From JADKAV01 sp963732355 (GTDB lineage: Bacteria > Actinomycetota > Actinomycetes > S36-B12 > UBA10799): DNA of 64,000 nucleotides. The stretch is from the NCBI GenBank assembly GCA_963732355.1, contig CAVSZD010000007.1:248001-312000 (forward strand), read 5' to 3'. Below the pieces are notes generated by a model. It saw only the letters and a list, made by a program, of their open reading frames with translations, made no database searches and was not told where the DNA came from. Below, one piece after another: positions 54,484 through 62,860 of the stretch (position 1 is the stretch's first letter; every line of letters starts with the position of its first letter). A program made the position numbers and the translations under genes.

Positions 54484-55766
54484 TGGCCCCAGACACGGTG
54501 CGTCGCCTCACGCTCGGCGAGCCCATAGGCGCCGACCTGGCAGAACACACGCAGCGCTACGGCGCGGCACCGACGGTGACTGCGACACGGATGCTGGAGG
54601 AGGTCAGGGTCGCGGGGCTCCGCGGACGGGGCGGGGGGTGGTTCCCGACTGCTCAGAAGATGCAGGCTGTTCTGCGCAGCGCCGATAAGCACCGGCGTGC
54701 CCCAGTGGTGGTCTGCAACGCGATGGAAGGCGAACCTGCTGCCAGCGGCGATGCCCGACTGGTTCGCAACCGGCCGCATCTGGTCATTGACGGCGTCGAA
54801 GTCGCGGCAGCGACCGTGGGGGCGAAGCGCGCCTACATCGCCATGCATGAGAGCGCGCCCCAGATCCCCGTGCTGCGAGAGGCGCTGGCACAGCGCCCGG
54901 ATAGTGGCGTACGCATCGAAATCGTCGCCGCTCCGGCCCGCTACGTGGCCAGCGAGGAGACCGCGTTGGCCCGCTTCATCAGCACAGGAGTGGGACTTCC
55001 GGTGTACGGAACACATCCGTACGAGCGCGGGGTGCGAGGCAGGCCGACATTGGTCAACAACGCCGAGACCCTGGCCTACGTCGCGCTGATCGCTCGCTAC
55101 GGCGCACAGTGGTTCCGCAATGTCGGGCTGGCCGATGCGCCCGGAACGACGCTGATCTCAGTCGGCGGGGACGTCCACGAAGGACTGGAAGTCGAGGTCG
55201 CAACCGGGACACCGGTGTCGGACATCATCGCCAACGCGGGCGGCATCACCGGTGAACTGACGGCCCTACGAACCGGGGGATTCGGTGGAACCTGGACCAG
55301 CCCCGAACTGATGAGTTTGACCTGGGATCCTGATGGGCTGAAACAGCGTGGGATCGCAGTAGGTTCAGGCATTCTGTGGGCGCTCACATCTGCGCGCTGC
55401 GGACTCGTGGAGACCGCACTGACTCTGGAGTACCTTGCCGGCGAGAGCGCAGGCCAGTGCGGGGTCTGCGCCTTCGGCCTGTCTTCGACGGCCGCCGACA
55501 TGTCGGCCCTGGCTCAGTGCCAGGCCGACGACCAGACAGTGGACCGCCTCGTCGGGCGCCTGCGCACGATCCCCCGTCGGGGCGGTTGTGCACTCCCCGA
55601 CGGTGCAGTCCGAATGACGCAGAGCGCGCTGGACGTGTTCTCCGACGAAGTCCACCAGCACATCTCCGGGCGCTGCTCGTCGCCCGAACCCCCGGCTGAC
55701 CCGTGGACGCCGATCCCGTCCACACATCCGCACCCGGTGACCGCGAAGGGAAGGCACTTCCAATGA
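54480..55766 (+). CDS. NuoF-like NADH dehydrogenase subunit with SLBB and Fe-S region
   Basis: The 428-residue protein has the NuoF FMN/NADH motif GLRGRGGGWFPT, CNAMEGEPAASGD, an SLBB region (about 215-290) and a C-terminal Fe-S region ESAGQCGVC with a later GGCALP Cys. In NuoF the cluster is held by CxxCxxC plus one more Cys; here the first Cys is Ala, leaving three candidates. It would oxidise NADH and pass electrons to the ferredoxin next door or to the membrane partner. AGGAG precedes the start, which overlaps the previous stop. Confidence 0.83.
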   Translation: MMAPDTVRRLTLGEPIGADLAEHTQRYGAAPTVTATRMLEEVRVAGLRGRGGGWFPTAQKMQAVLRSADKHRRAPVVVCNAMEGEPAASGDARLVRNRPHLVIDGVEVAAATVGAKRAYIAMHESAPQIPVLREALAQRPDSGVRIEIVAAPARYVASEETALARFISTGVGLPVYGTHPYERGVRGRPTLVNNAETLAYVALIARYGAQWFRNVGLADAPGTTLISVGGDVHEGLEVEVATGTPVSDIIANAGGITGELTALRTGGFGGTWTSPELMSLTWDPDGLKQRGIAVGSGILWALTSARCGLVETALTLEYLAGESAGQCGVCAFGLSSTAADMSALAQCQADDQTVDRLVGRLRTIPRRGGCALPDGAVRMTQSALDVFSDEVHQHISGRCSSPEPPADPWTPIPSTHPHPVTAKGRHFQ

Positions 55767-55996
55767 GACTGCACCTGGACCCCACGCACTGCGACGGTTT
55801 CGGGATCTGCGCGCAGATTCTTCCAGAGGTGATCACGTTGGACGAGTGGGGATTCCCCATCCTTGGCGAGACTGGCACACAGAGAACTGGATTCGAAAGT
55901 GACCGGCGGTCCGTAGAGGTGGCGGCCGGCCTGGCACGGCTTGCTCACCGCACTGTGCTGTCCTGCCCACGACTCGCCCTGCACCTGGACGAGTAG
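55763..55996 (+). CDS. Small 3Fe-4S/4Fe-4S ferredoxin
   Basis: The 77-residue protein has Cys10 and Cys16 in HCDGFGICAQ and a late Cys followed by Pro in SCPRLAL, the single-cluster pattern of actinobacterial [3Fe-4S]-type ferredoxins. It starts in the ATGA overlap with the NuoF-like gene and ends the five-gene redox operon. It is the probable electron partner of the NuoF-like protein. Confidence 0.85.
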   Translation: MRLHLDPTHCDGFGICAQILPEVITLDEWGFPILGETGTQRTGFESDRRSVEVAAGLARLAHRTVLSCPRLALHLDE

Positions 55997-56019
55997 GGGC
56001 CAGCCACTCCCCTGCCAAA

Positions 56020-56673
56020 ATGGACGCTGTGTTTCTCGCTTCACTGAATCCACCTGACGACAACGGCGGTCTGATCGGTTTCGTCCTGTCCACGATCGAC
56101 TCCCTCGGCGAGATCGGGGTGGGCGCATTGATCCTGTTGGAGTCGTTGATCCCACCCATCCCGAGCGAAGTGGTCCTGCCCGCCGCGGGCGCCCTCATCT
56201 ACTTCGGGGACCTGTCCGGACCGTTGACCATGTTCTGGGCGACTCTGGGATCGATTGTCGGTGCGCTGATTCTTTACGGCGCCGGCCGCGCCTTCGGTGA
56301 GGAGCGCACCAAGCGGGTGATGCTGGCCGTGCCGCTGATCGACGCCGACGATGTCGACCGGGCCGACGCATGGTTCTCCAAGCACGGCGACAAAGCGGTC
56401 CTGGTCGGCCGGTTGATCCCTGGCGTTCGCAGTCTGGTGTCGCTTCCAGCGGGCGCGGCGGCGATGCCACTGGGGCGTTTCATCGTCCTCACAACCATCG
56501 GCTCGGCCATCTGGAACCTCCTGCTCATCGGCGGCGGCTGGTTGCTCGGCACCCAGTACCACCTGATTGAGGCACACATCGATACGGCCAACAACATCAT
56601 CTACATACTGATCGGTGCGTCACTCGCGGTGTTCGTGATGCGTCGGTTGCACCGTAACCGGACGTCGGACTGA
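56020..56673 (+). CDS. DedA/SNARE-associated family membrane protein
   Basis: The 217-residue protein has the DedA pattern: ESLIPPIPSEVVLPAAG (with the conserved Glu and Pro residues) and GRLIPGVRSLVSLPAGAAAM with its Arg, followed by a Gly-rich helix. DedA proteins are undecaprenyl-phosphate flippases or related lipid carriers in the cytoplasmic membrane. It lies 24 bases after the ferredoxin gene and may share its transcript. Confidence 0.88.
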   Translation: MDAVFLASLNPPDDNGGLIGFVLSTIDSLGEIGVGALILLESLIPPIPSEVVLPAAGALIYFGDLSGPLTMFWATLGSIVGALILYGAGRAFGEERTKRVMLAVPLIDADDVDRADAWFSKHGDKAVLVGRLIPGVRSLVSLPAGAAAMPLGRFIVLTTIGSAIWNLLLIGGGWLLGTQYHLIEAHIDTANNIIYILIGASLAVFVMRRLHRNRTSD

Positions 56674-56900
56674 GCCCACCCCGCCGAACCCATGCTGGAA
56701 ACCGACCACACAGTTGCCTGAAAACAACATTGCCCACCGGCGGCCCAAACCGCCCCGCCGAACCCATGCTGGAAACCGACCACACAGTTGCCTGAAAACA
56801 ACATTGCCCACCGGCCCCGCCGAACCCATGCTGGAAACCGACCACACAGTTGCCTGAAAACAACATTGCCCACCGGCCGAGCCCACCCCGCCGAACCCAT
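56672..56900 (+). repeat. Three 62-bp direct repeats with a 22-bp partial fourth unit
   Basis: Identical 62-bp units lie at 56679-56740, 56753-56814 and 56815-56876. The first two are 12 bases apart; the last two touch. A 22-base block beginning GAGCCCACCCCGCC occurs before the array (56672-56693) and again after it (56879-56900), 207 bases apart. Spacers are absent or only 12 bases, so it is not a CRISPR array. It separates convergent DedA and membrane-protein genes. Confidence 0.92.
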
Positions 56901-56920
56901 CACCCCTCTCGCCAACCCCC

Positions 56921-58693
56921 TCAGCCAGCAGGAACCGCCGCACCCACCGTCATCGAATCCACACACAAGCCCTGCCCTCGCAGCAGAAGTCCGGGCGCAA
57001 CAGCTGGTCCGGTGAAGTACACCGTGTGCGCACCTGCCCGCAGCGGTAACTCGACCAAGTCCCCACCGAGATCAACCACCGCCGTCTGATCCGAATCGGA
57101 GCGGTACGTCATGACGAACGTCGGCCAATTGGGGTCACGGGTCTCTGGCAGGGCGAACGAGCGCGCACCGTCGACGGGTTGGCACCCCGCTGCAAGGTCG
57201 ACGTCGACCCCCTCAACCGTGGCCGGGACTCGCAACCCGTCCTGGTCCAGCATGAATGGCTCGTCGGAGGCGCGCAGCCACACGCCTTCCACCCCCGCGA
57301 ACGCCAGAGTGTTCTCGGCGGTGTCGAACGGCGCGGAGTACGCGAAGACGCCGAAGACCGATCGCGGCGAGGAGGTGTTCAAGGTCGGCTGCTGCAATGA
57401 GGTGGCCGCCTGATCGAGGTACTCGCGGGCTGGTAGTTGCGGCACGGCGCGGGCGTAACCGACCGCGGCCATGGTCACGCTGGTCAGTAGCGCGACTGCC
57501 AGCACAACCAACGGGACTGTCCGCGGCGCCGAGTCGTCGGCCGGCTCCGCGAGCCTGCTGGGCAGGTAACCCACGGCCAAGGCCACAGCGAGCAGCCCGA
57601 GACTGGCCAAGTAGTAGTACGGATTCAGCAGAACCAAAGTGCCGAACGTGGCCAAGCGGGCTGCTGACAGCGCGCCCACCGTGAGCACCAACATCGCGAA
57701 CAAGGGCAGCCATGCACGCCAACCCGCCCGCCTGCCGCGCACGATGATGAACCACGCGACGAGCGCAACGAGGATCGACATCCACGGCCCGGCTGCGTTG
57801 CGCGGAGCCACCGCCGCGTCCCACATCCACGGTGCACCCACCACCATGGCTGGCAGGATCTTCCACGCGACGACAATCAGACCCTCGATGAGCAGATCCA
57901 CACCCGCCCGGTCTTCGGGGATCACCTGCGAATAACTGGACAACAGGAAGTAGAGCGCCAGGTACACCGCCGTCAGTGCCATCAACCCCAACCACAGACT
58001 GCGCTGCGCTTCCCACGCCCGGCGCACCGACTGCACTGGACCACCCCGGGTGAACCAGGCCGCCTCCACCACAAAGAGAAGCGGCCCGATGAGCAATGCC
58101 GTCTCCAAGGCGAACAGCCCCGCGACCACCACCGCGACGACAAGCCAGGTCCAGCGTCGCGGGCCAAACCCCAACCGGCCGCGCACGTACACGTAAACAG
58201 CGGCGGCGGTCGCGGCATACAAGGGGGTCATGTAGACCCCGGGGGACGGCCACATGACCGCGGCCAGTGCAGCTGGCCCCCACGCCGCAACCGCGAACGG
58301 CACGACAGCTGCGATCCTGGGCCCGACCAAGAGCCGGATGGTCGCCCACGTGAAACAACCGGCAGCCGCGACGAAGCCGAGTCCGAACATGACCAAGGGC
58401 CACCACGGGGCTGCGCCGAAGACCGATCGCGAGACCCAGAATGCGGACTGCCCCAACGGCATCAGATGACTGCCATAGAGACGGAAGGTGTCCAAGATCG
58501 AGAACCCCGGATCAGCCACGAGGGCCAGGATCACCCAGTCGTCACCGCGCAGGAAGGCGACCCGACCAATGACAGCGAACAACACAACCCCGATCGCTGC
58601 GACCACAACAGCCGCGCTGTCGGCCTTGCGCCAGCCCTTCGCCCGGCTGACCCCCGGTACCGGCGCGACGATCACTGACACGTTCGGCACCAT
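56921..58693 (-). CDS. Large membrane protein, GT-C glycosyltransferase-like
   Basis: The 590-residue protein has about 11-12 membrane helices followed by an extracytoplasmic C-terminal domain of about 150 residues with two Cys. An early RGDDW motif (about residues 49-53) sits in the first outer loop, where GT-C enzymes carry acidic catalytic residues. This suggests transfer of a lipid-linked sugar, but the family is not certain. ATG 58693 is divergent from the Sua5-like gene. Its 3' end lies just beyond the 62-bp repeat array. Confidence 0.7.
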   Translation of the reverse strand: MVPNVSVIVAPVPGVSRAKGWRKADSAAVVVAAIGVVLFAVIGRVAFLRGDDWVILALVADPGFSILDTFRLYGSHLMPLGQSAFWVSRSVFGAAPWWPLVMFGLGFVAAAGCFTWATIRLLVGPRIAAVVPFAVAAWGPAALAAVMWPSPGVYMTPLYAATAAAVYVYVRGRLGFGPRRWTWLVVAVVVAGLFALETALLIGPLLFVVEAAWFTRGGPVQSVRRAWEAQRSLWLGLMALTAVYLALYFLLSSYSQVIPEDRAGVDLLIEGLIVVAWKILPAMVVGAPWMWDAAVAPRNAAGPWMSILVALVAWFIIVRGRRAGWRAWLPLFAMLVLTVGALSAARLATFGTLVLLNPYYYLASLGLLAVALAVGYLPSRLAEPADDSAPRTVPLVVLAVALLTSVTMAAVGYARAVPQLPAREYLDQAATSLQQPTLNTSSPRSVFGVFAYSAPFDTAENTLAFAGVEGVWLRASDEPFMLDQDGLRVPATVEGVDVDLAAGCQPVDGARSFALPETRDPNWPTFVMTYRSDSDQTAVVDLGGDLVELPLRAGAHTVYFTGPAVAPGLLLRGQGLCVDSMTVGAAVPAG

Positions 58694-58737
58694 ACCGGCC
58701 CATGGCGCCCAGACCCGAGGCGGCGTAGCGTGGCGAA

Positions 58738-59358
58738 GTGGCCCGATTCTTCGATGTTCACCCGGTGAACCCCCAGCAACGCCTGATCAACCAGGTCGTC
58801 CAGATGATCCAGCAGGACGCGGTGATCGCCTACCCGACCGACTCGGGGTACGCGCTCGGCAGCCGCCTGGGCAACACCGACGGCGTCGAGCGCATCCGGG
58901 AAATGCGACACCTCGACGACCGCCACCACTACACCCTCATGTGCTACGACTTCGCGCAGATGAGTCAGTTCGTGTTCGTCAGCAACAAGATGTTCCGCCT
59001 GATCAAGGCCCAGACTCCCGGTAGCTACACGTTCATCCTGCCTGCCACCCGGGAGGTCCCGCGACGGTTCATGAACCCCAAGAAACGCACGGTCGGAGTC
59101 CGGATCTCCCCCAACCCCGTGGCCCAGGCGCTGGTGGACACCCTCGGCGAACCGCTGCTGTCCAGCACACTGCTGCTGCCCGGCGACGAGACACCGATGT
59201 CCGACGGCTGGGAGGTCAAGCAACGTCTTGACCACGCACTGGACGCGGTCATCGACGGGGAATGCGGCACCGAGCCGACGACGGTGGTGGATCTGTCCGA
59301 GTCCGAGCCGGTGATCGCCAGGGTTGGCGCCGGCGATCCTGCGCCGTTCCTGGAGTAG
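58738..59358 (+). CDS. Sua5/YciO/YrdC family protein (L-threonylcarbamoyladenylate synthase-like)
   Basis: The 206-residue protein has the YrdC fold, with AYPTDSGYALGS, KAQTPGSYTFILPA and VGVRISPNP. It lacks the C-terminal Sua5 domain and looks like the YciO branch by its HLDDRHHYTLMC segment. It may make threonylcarbamoyl-AMP for the t6A37 tRNA modification or perform a related step. GTG 58738 is used as start. It precedes the riboswitch region by about 110 bases. Confidence 0.86.
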   Translation: MARFFDVHPVNPQQRLINQVVQMIQQDAVIAYPTDSGYALGSRLGNTDGVERIREMRHLDDRHHYTLMCYDFAQMSQFVFVSNKMFRLIKAQTPGSYTFILPATREVPRRFMNPKKRTVGVRISPNPVAQALVDTLGEPLLSSTLLLPGDETPMSDGWEVKQRLDHALDAVIDGECGTEPTTVVDLSESEPVIARVGAGDPAPFLE

Positions 59359-59469
59359 CCGTTGTGAGCGACATCACGTAACCACCCCTCGGCGACCACC
59401 CAGACACAAGGTACCGTCGATGAGTAGTTGGTTCGACAACGAAATCCGCAGGACCACCTGCGGACGGAC

Positions 59470-59597
59470 CACAACCGCCGAGGCGCTTCGCGCGCCGGGG
59501 ACCCAGGTACGTGGGGCGAATCCGACGAGAGTCGGTAGAGGACTTCTCAACCTCGAGCCCGTCAGCTAACCCGGTAGGCGGCATGAGAAGGAGTCGA
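59470..59597 (+). promoter_or_regulatory. c-di-AMP (ydaO/yuaA) riboswitch
   Basis: The text contains the family's most conserved blocks in order: CCGGGGACCCAGGTACGTGG, GGGCGAATC, a GTAGAGG arm, then GAGCCCGTCAGCTAACCCGG and GTAGGCG, just before AGAAGGAG and the ATG at 59603. In actinobacteria this riboswitch commonly controls cell-wall hydrolases such as NlpC/P60 and Rpf. It turns genes off when c-di-AMP is high. A strong hairpin CCGCAGG-ACCA-CCTGCGG lies just upstream (59446-59463) and may be part of the leader. Confidence 0.9.
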
Positions 59598-59602
59598 TAA
59601 GC

Positions 59603-60184
59603 ATGGCGTTCTCGCCTGCCACTTCCGTTCGCCTGCTGACCGTGGCGGTTGCCGGTGCAGCCGTGGCTCTGCCAACGCAGGCCGCCATCGCCACCGACGT
59701 CCCCGCCCCGGTCTCAACGCAGACCACCCCCGTCGAGACCGGCCCCACCAAGGCCCAGAAACGGGCTCAGGCCAAACGTGCCAAGCGGATCGCCGCGCGT
59801 CAGCGCGCCAACCGGGCGCGTTCCTCCTTGGTCCGCGTGGCGTTGAACCAGAAGGGCGAGCGCTACGTCGCCGGGGCATCGGGGCCGAATGCGTTCGACT
59901 GCTCCGGCTTCACCATGTGGGTCTACAAGACCGCCCTGGGCCGCTACCTGCCCCATTACTCCGGCGCGCAGATGGACAGAGTGCGCCGCGTCAGCCCCCG
60001 CAACCTCAAGCCGGGCGACCTGCTTTTCTACGGTGCCGGCGGCTCCCAGCACGTGTCTATGTACATCGGCAAGGGAAAGATGATCCACGCGACCAATCCC
60101 AGTTCCGGGGTGCGCGTGGACAGCATCCGGATGGGCTACTACCGGGCCAGGTTCGCCGGCGCGGGTCGCATCGTCGAGGGGTAG
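59603..60184 (+). CDS. Secreted NlpC/P60 peptidoglycan endopeptidase
   Basis: The 193-residue protein has a signal peptide (about 1-32), a basic linker rich in Lys/Arg/Ala (about 48-75), and a C-terminal NlpC/P60 domain. Catalytic residues are visible as Cys in FDCSGF, His in QHVSMYIG and a third His in MIHATNP. It cuts stem-peptide bonds in peptidoglycan. Expression is under the c-di-AMP riboswitch just upstream. The gene end overlaps the convergent lipoprotein gene by 46 bases. Confidence 0.93.
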   Translation: MAFSPATSVRLLTVAVAGAAVALPTQAAIATDVPAPVSTQTTPVETGPTKAQKRAQAKRAKRIAARQRANRARSSLVRVALNQKGERYVAGASGPNAFDCSGFTMWVYKTALGRYLPHYSGAQMDRVRRVSPRNLKPGDLLFYGAGGSQHVSMYIGKGKMIHATNPSSGVRVDSIRMGYYRARFAGAGRIVEG

Positions 60185-61002
60185 TCGGCCAGTTTCGGTC
60201 CCAGCGCGAAGGCGACGTAGGCCAGCCAGCCGATCATCCCGATGTGCAGAACGTCGTTGGCAGAGAAGTAGAACCCCTGCCCGCCGTCCCACAGGCTCTC
60301 GGTGATGCCGGCCGCGTAGTAGGCGAAGTAGGCGGCATTGACGACGATCAGAAGTATGGCCGCCACCATGATCGGTCTACCGACCGGCACTTCGCTGCGA
60401 GCGCCAATCACGATCGCCAGGATGATCCCGGGCAACGCGAAAAGCATGAGCAGCTCGAAGGAGAGCAGGAACTTGCTGGGTAGCAGCACCCCGGCGACGG
60501 TCACGCCCATGTAGACCACCGCGTTGACGATCGAGTAGATCACCAGCCCCCGACGCCCCGACCCGACTGTGCACGCAAAAGCAACCGCGACGACCATCGC
60601 GCTCACGCTCCAAGCCTGAGTGAGGCTGTAACCGACCTCGAAACCATTGGTGTACAGACACTCCTGACGTCCCGCGCACTTGAGTTCATAACTGAACGCC
60701 TGGTAACTGACCCCCGCCTGCGCGGCGCCGATTCCCCCGAGCACCAAGGCGACCCCGAACCAGAGCCTCGAACGCTGCCCGTGCCGTTTGACCAGGAAAT
60801 ACACACCCACCGCGATCCACAGCGCCGCCAGCAGAAAGACCAAGAAGGTACCCAGAGGCTCGTTGACAACGATCGAACCGACCTCGACGCACGGGCGCTC
60901 CTGGCACCACTGCTCACCGTTGATAGGCGGTTCATAAGTCAGTTCGTCGAGCCGGCCACATCCGGCCAGCATCAGCACAGCGAGTGGGAGCCATCTCTTC
61001 AC
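60139..61002 (-). CDS. Polytopic membrane lipoprotein of unknown function
   Basis: The 287-residue product begins with a lipoprotein signal (MKRWLPLAVLMLAGC) whose Cys15 would be lipid-modified. After a 30-residue outer segment with two more Cys pairs, about seven membrane helices follow. A lipidated N-terminus on a polytopic protein is uncommon. GTG 61002 gives a clean signal, so the longer upstream frame is rejected. It diverges from the PadR gene across a shared regulatory region and is likely one of its targets. Confidence 0.72.
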   Translation of the reverse strand: MKRWLPLAVLMLAGCGRLDELTYEPPINGEQWCQERPCVEVGSIVVNEPLGTFLVFLLAALWIAVGVYFLVKRHGQRSRLWFGVALVLGGIGAAQAGVSYQAFSYELKCAGRQECLYTNGFEVGYSLTQAWSVSAMVVAVAFACTVGSGRRGLVIYSIVNAVVYMGVTVAGVLLPSKFLLSFELLMLFALPGIILAIVIGARSEVPVGRPIMVAAILLIVVNAAYFAYYAAGITESLWDGGQGFYFSANDVLHIGMIGWLAYVAFALGPKLADYPSTMRPAPANLAR

Positions 61003-61038
61003 AGGCCCACTGTGTCGAATCAGTGACCTTGACGCTGC

Positions 61039-61067
61039 TTGACAACCAGAAAGATAGCGATATATCG
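61039..61067 (+). promoter_or_regulatory. Promoter with embedded palindrome before the PadR gene
   Basis: TTGACA (61039-61044) is followed 16 bases later by TATATC (61061-61066), a good sigma-70-type pair. The 10-bp palindrome CGATATATCG (61058-61067) overlaps the -10 element. PadR-type repressors commonly bind such A+T-rich palindromes, so autorepression is likely. Confidence 0.6.
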
Positions 61068-61107
61068 TGAGACATCGCGTAAGCGACAACGACAAAGGAG
61101 AAACACC

Positions 61108-61674
61108 ATGAGTTACGCACACCCGATGCCAAGATGGGCATTCATGACCACGGGCGAGAAGCCCCACCGCCGCCGGCGCCACCAGCACCCGGGCTGGGGG
61201 GCAGGCCCGTGGGGACCGCCCCCACCTCGCGGCCGTCGCGATCGCGGCGACGTCAAGTTCGCGATCCTGCTGCTGCTCGACGAGCAGCCCAGGCACGGCT
61301 ACGAGATCATCACCGAACTCGCTGAGCGCAGCGAGGGCCGGTGGCGGCCGTCACCGGGATCCATCTACCCGGTGCTCAAGCGCCTTTCGCGCGAAGGACT
61401 GGTACAACCCAGCGAAGAAGAGGGCCGGCGCACTTTCAGCCTGACCCCGGCCGGCAAGACGCTGGTGGACCAGCAGCGCGACACCTGGGGAGAGCCCTGG
61501 GCCCGCGCCGCCGAGCAGGACAACGACGAGGTGACGCAACTGTGGGCCGAAGGCAAGCAGTTGGGCGCAGCCGTCTGGCAGGTCAGCCAGCTGGACGACC
61601 CTGAGCAGATCAAGCAGGCAGCTGAGGTCCTGGCCCAAGCCCGCAAGCAGATCTACCGAATGCTCGCGGAGTAA
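61108..61674 (+). CDS. PadR family transcriptional regulator
   Basis: The 188-residue protein has a His/Arg/Pro/Gly-rich N-terminal tail (about 1-48) and a PadR winged helix (about 48-125) with HGYEIITEL, SPGSIYPVLKRLSREGLV and the GRRTFSLTPAG wing. A C-terminal helical part (about 130-188) serves dimerisation. AAAGGAG lies seven bases before ATG 61108. The long basic tail is unusual among PadR proteins and might bind metal or nucleic acid. Confidence 0.9.
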   Translation: MSYAHPMPRWAFMTTGEKPHRRRRHQHPGWGAGPWGPPPPRGRRDRGDVKFAILLLLDEQPRHGYEIITELAERSEGRWRPSPGSIYPVLKRLSREGLVQPSEEEGRRTFSLTPAGKTLVDQQRDTWGEPWARAAEQDNDEVTQLWAEGKQLGAAVWQVSQLDDPEQIKQAAEVLAQARKQIYRMLAE

Positions 61675-61677
61675 GTG

Positions 61678-62841
61678 TCAGCGATGCAGCGGACCCGGCT
61701 CGTATCCGACCTCTCGGGCCAGCAGCGAAGCGCCCACCCGGGCTGGGGTGAGGGCATTGGCCACGCGCCATCCTCGCTCCAGCCACGGGTTGCCGATCGA
61801 GCCGGTACGCCCCATCAACCGCGACATCTTCACCACCCGGGACGTTCGGGCGTGACGTTCGTATTCGTACTGCGCCAGAGCCGGGCCGAACGTGCGGTTC
61901 TCACGCACAGCGCGAGCGAGCACCAGCGAGTCCTCGATCGCCATGCAACCCCCCAAGCCCAGGTTCGGCGTGGTCGGATGCGCTGCATCGCCCAATAGCG
62001 TCACCGGCCCGTCGGACCACCGGGACACCGGATCCCGGTCGTACAGGTCGTTGTGCAGGATCGCTGATTCCTCAGTAGCCGCAATCGCCGCCGGCAACTC
62101 ACAGTCCCAATCCCGAAGCGCACCAACCAGATCGTCTTTGCTCCCCGCCGGTGCGCCGGCAGCAGCCCGCGCTGTCGTCCACCAGTAGACGGTTTGCGCA
62201 TCCACAGCGTGCACTGCGCCGCGGCGACCTGCGCCCTGGAACTCCTGCATCAACCCTGCGTCTGCGGTCTGGAACTTCGCGATTCCCCGCCAGCAGGTCT
62301 CACCGCTATAGCGCGCACGCGAGGCTCCGAGAACGGCTCGCCGCACCACCGACTGAAGACCATCGGCTCCGATCACCAGATCGGCAGTGGTCACCGTGCC
62401 GTCGTCGAAACTCAAGGTGACCCCGTCTGCCTGCCGCAGACCGACCAACCGTTTGCCTATCACCACCGCCTTGGGGTCCAGCGGCTCCAGCAAGGCGGAA
62501 TGCAGATCGCTGCGGCGCACCACGTAGCCGAGACCACCGGTGATCCCGCTGACATCAAAGCCGGTGATCGGCTTTCCTCTCGGCGTGGCCGTCTGCGCCC
62601 ACCGAAACGGGCAGACTGGGAGGTCCCAGAACCACTGTGCGACGCCGATTTCGCGCAGACTGTTGAGCGCACCCGGCCACAGACCGATTCCCGCGCCGAC
62701 CGCCTCGATGCGGGGCGCCTGCTCGTACACCGTTGCCGACAAACCAACCCGCTGAAACGCCAAAGCGGCGCTCAGTCCCCCGATACCGCCACCGATGATC
62801 GCGATGTCCACGGAATCATTGTGGCGCGGCGCAGTGACCAT
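61678..62841 (-). CDS. FAD-dependent monooxygenase (aromatic hydroxylase type)
   Basis: The 387-residue flavoprotein has GGGIGGLSAA (FAD ADP-binding), GADGLQSVVRR (the DG motif of group A monooxygenases) and LLGDAAHPTTPNLGLGG (the GD motif). This family uses NAD(P)H and O2 to hydroxylate or epoxidise small molecules. ATG 62841 or GTG 62814-region starts are possible. Its stop lies three bases from the stop of the convergent PadR gene. Substrate is unknown. Confidence 0.87.
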   Translation of the reverse strand: MVTAPRHNDSVDIAIIGGGIGGLSAALAFQRVGLSATVYEQAPRIEAVGAGIGLWPGALNSLREIGVAQWFWDLPVCPFRWAQTATPRGKPITGFDVSGITGGLGYVVRRSDLHSALLEPLDPKAVVIGKRLVGLRQADGVTLSFDDGTVTTADLVIGADGLQSVVRRAVLGASRARYSGETCWRGIAKFQTADAGLMQEFQGAGRRGAVHAVDAQTVYWWTTARAAAGAPAGSKDDLVGALRDWDCELPAAIAATEESAILHNDLYDRDPVSRWSDGPVTLLGDAAHPTTPNLGLGGCMAIEDSLVLARAVRENRTFGPALAQYEYERHARTSRVVKMSRLMGRTGSIGNPWLERGWRVANALTPARVGASLLAREVGYEPGPLHR

Positions 62842-62860
62842 TCGGAGCGCTTCGGTTGAC

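Noticed and set aside
56679..56876. Possible CRISPR array
   Set aside because: Units are 62 bp, two are directly adjacent and the only gap is 12 bases; there are no spacers and no cas genes.
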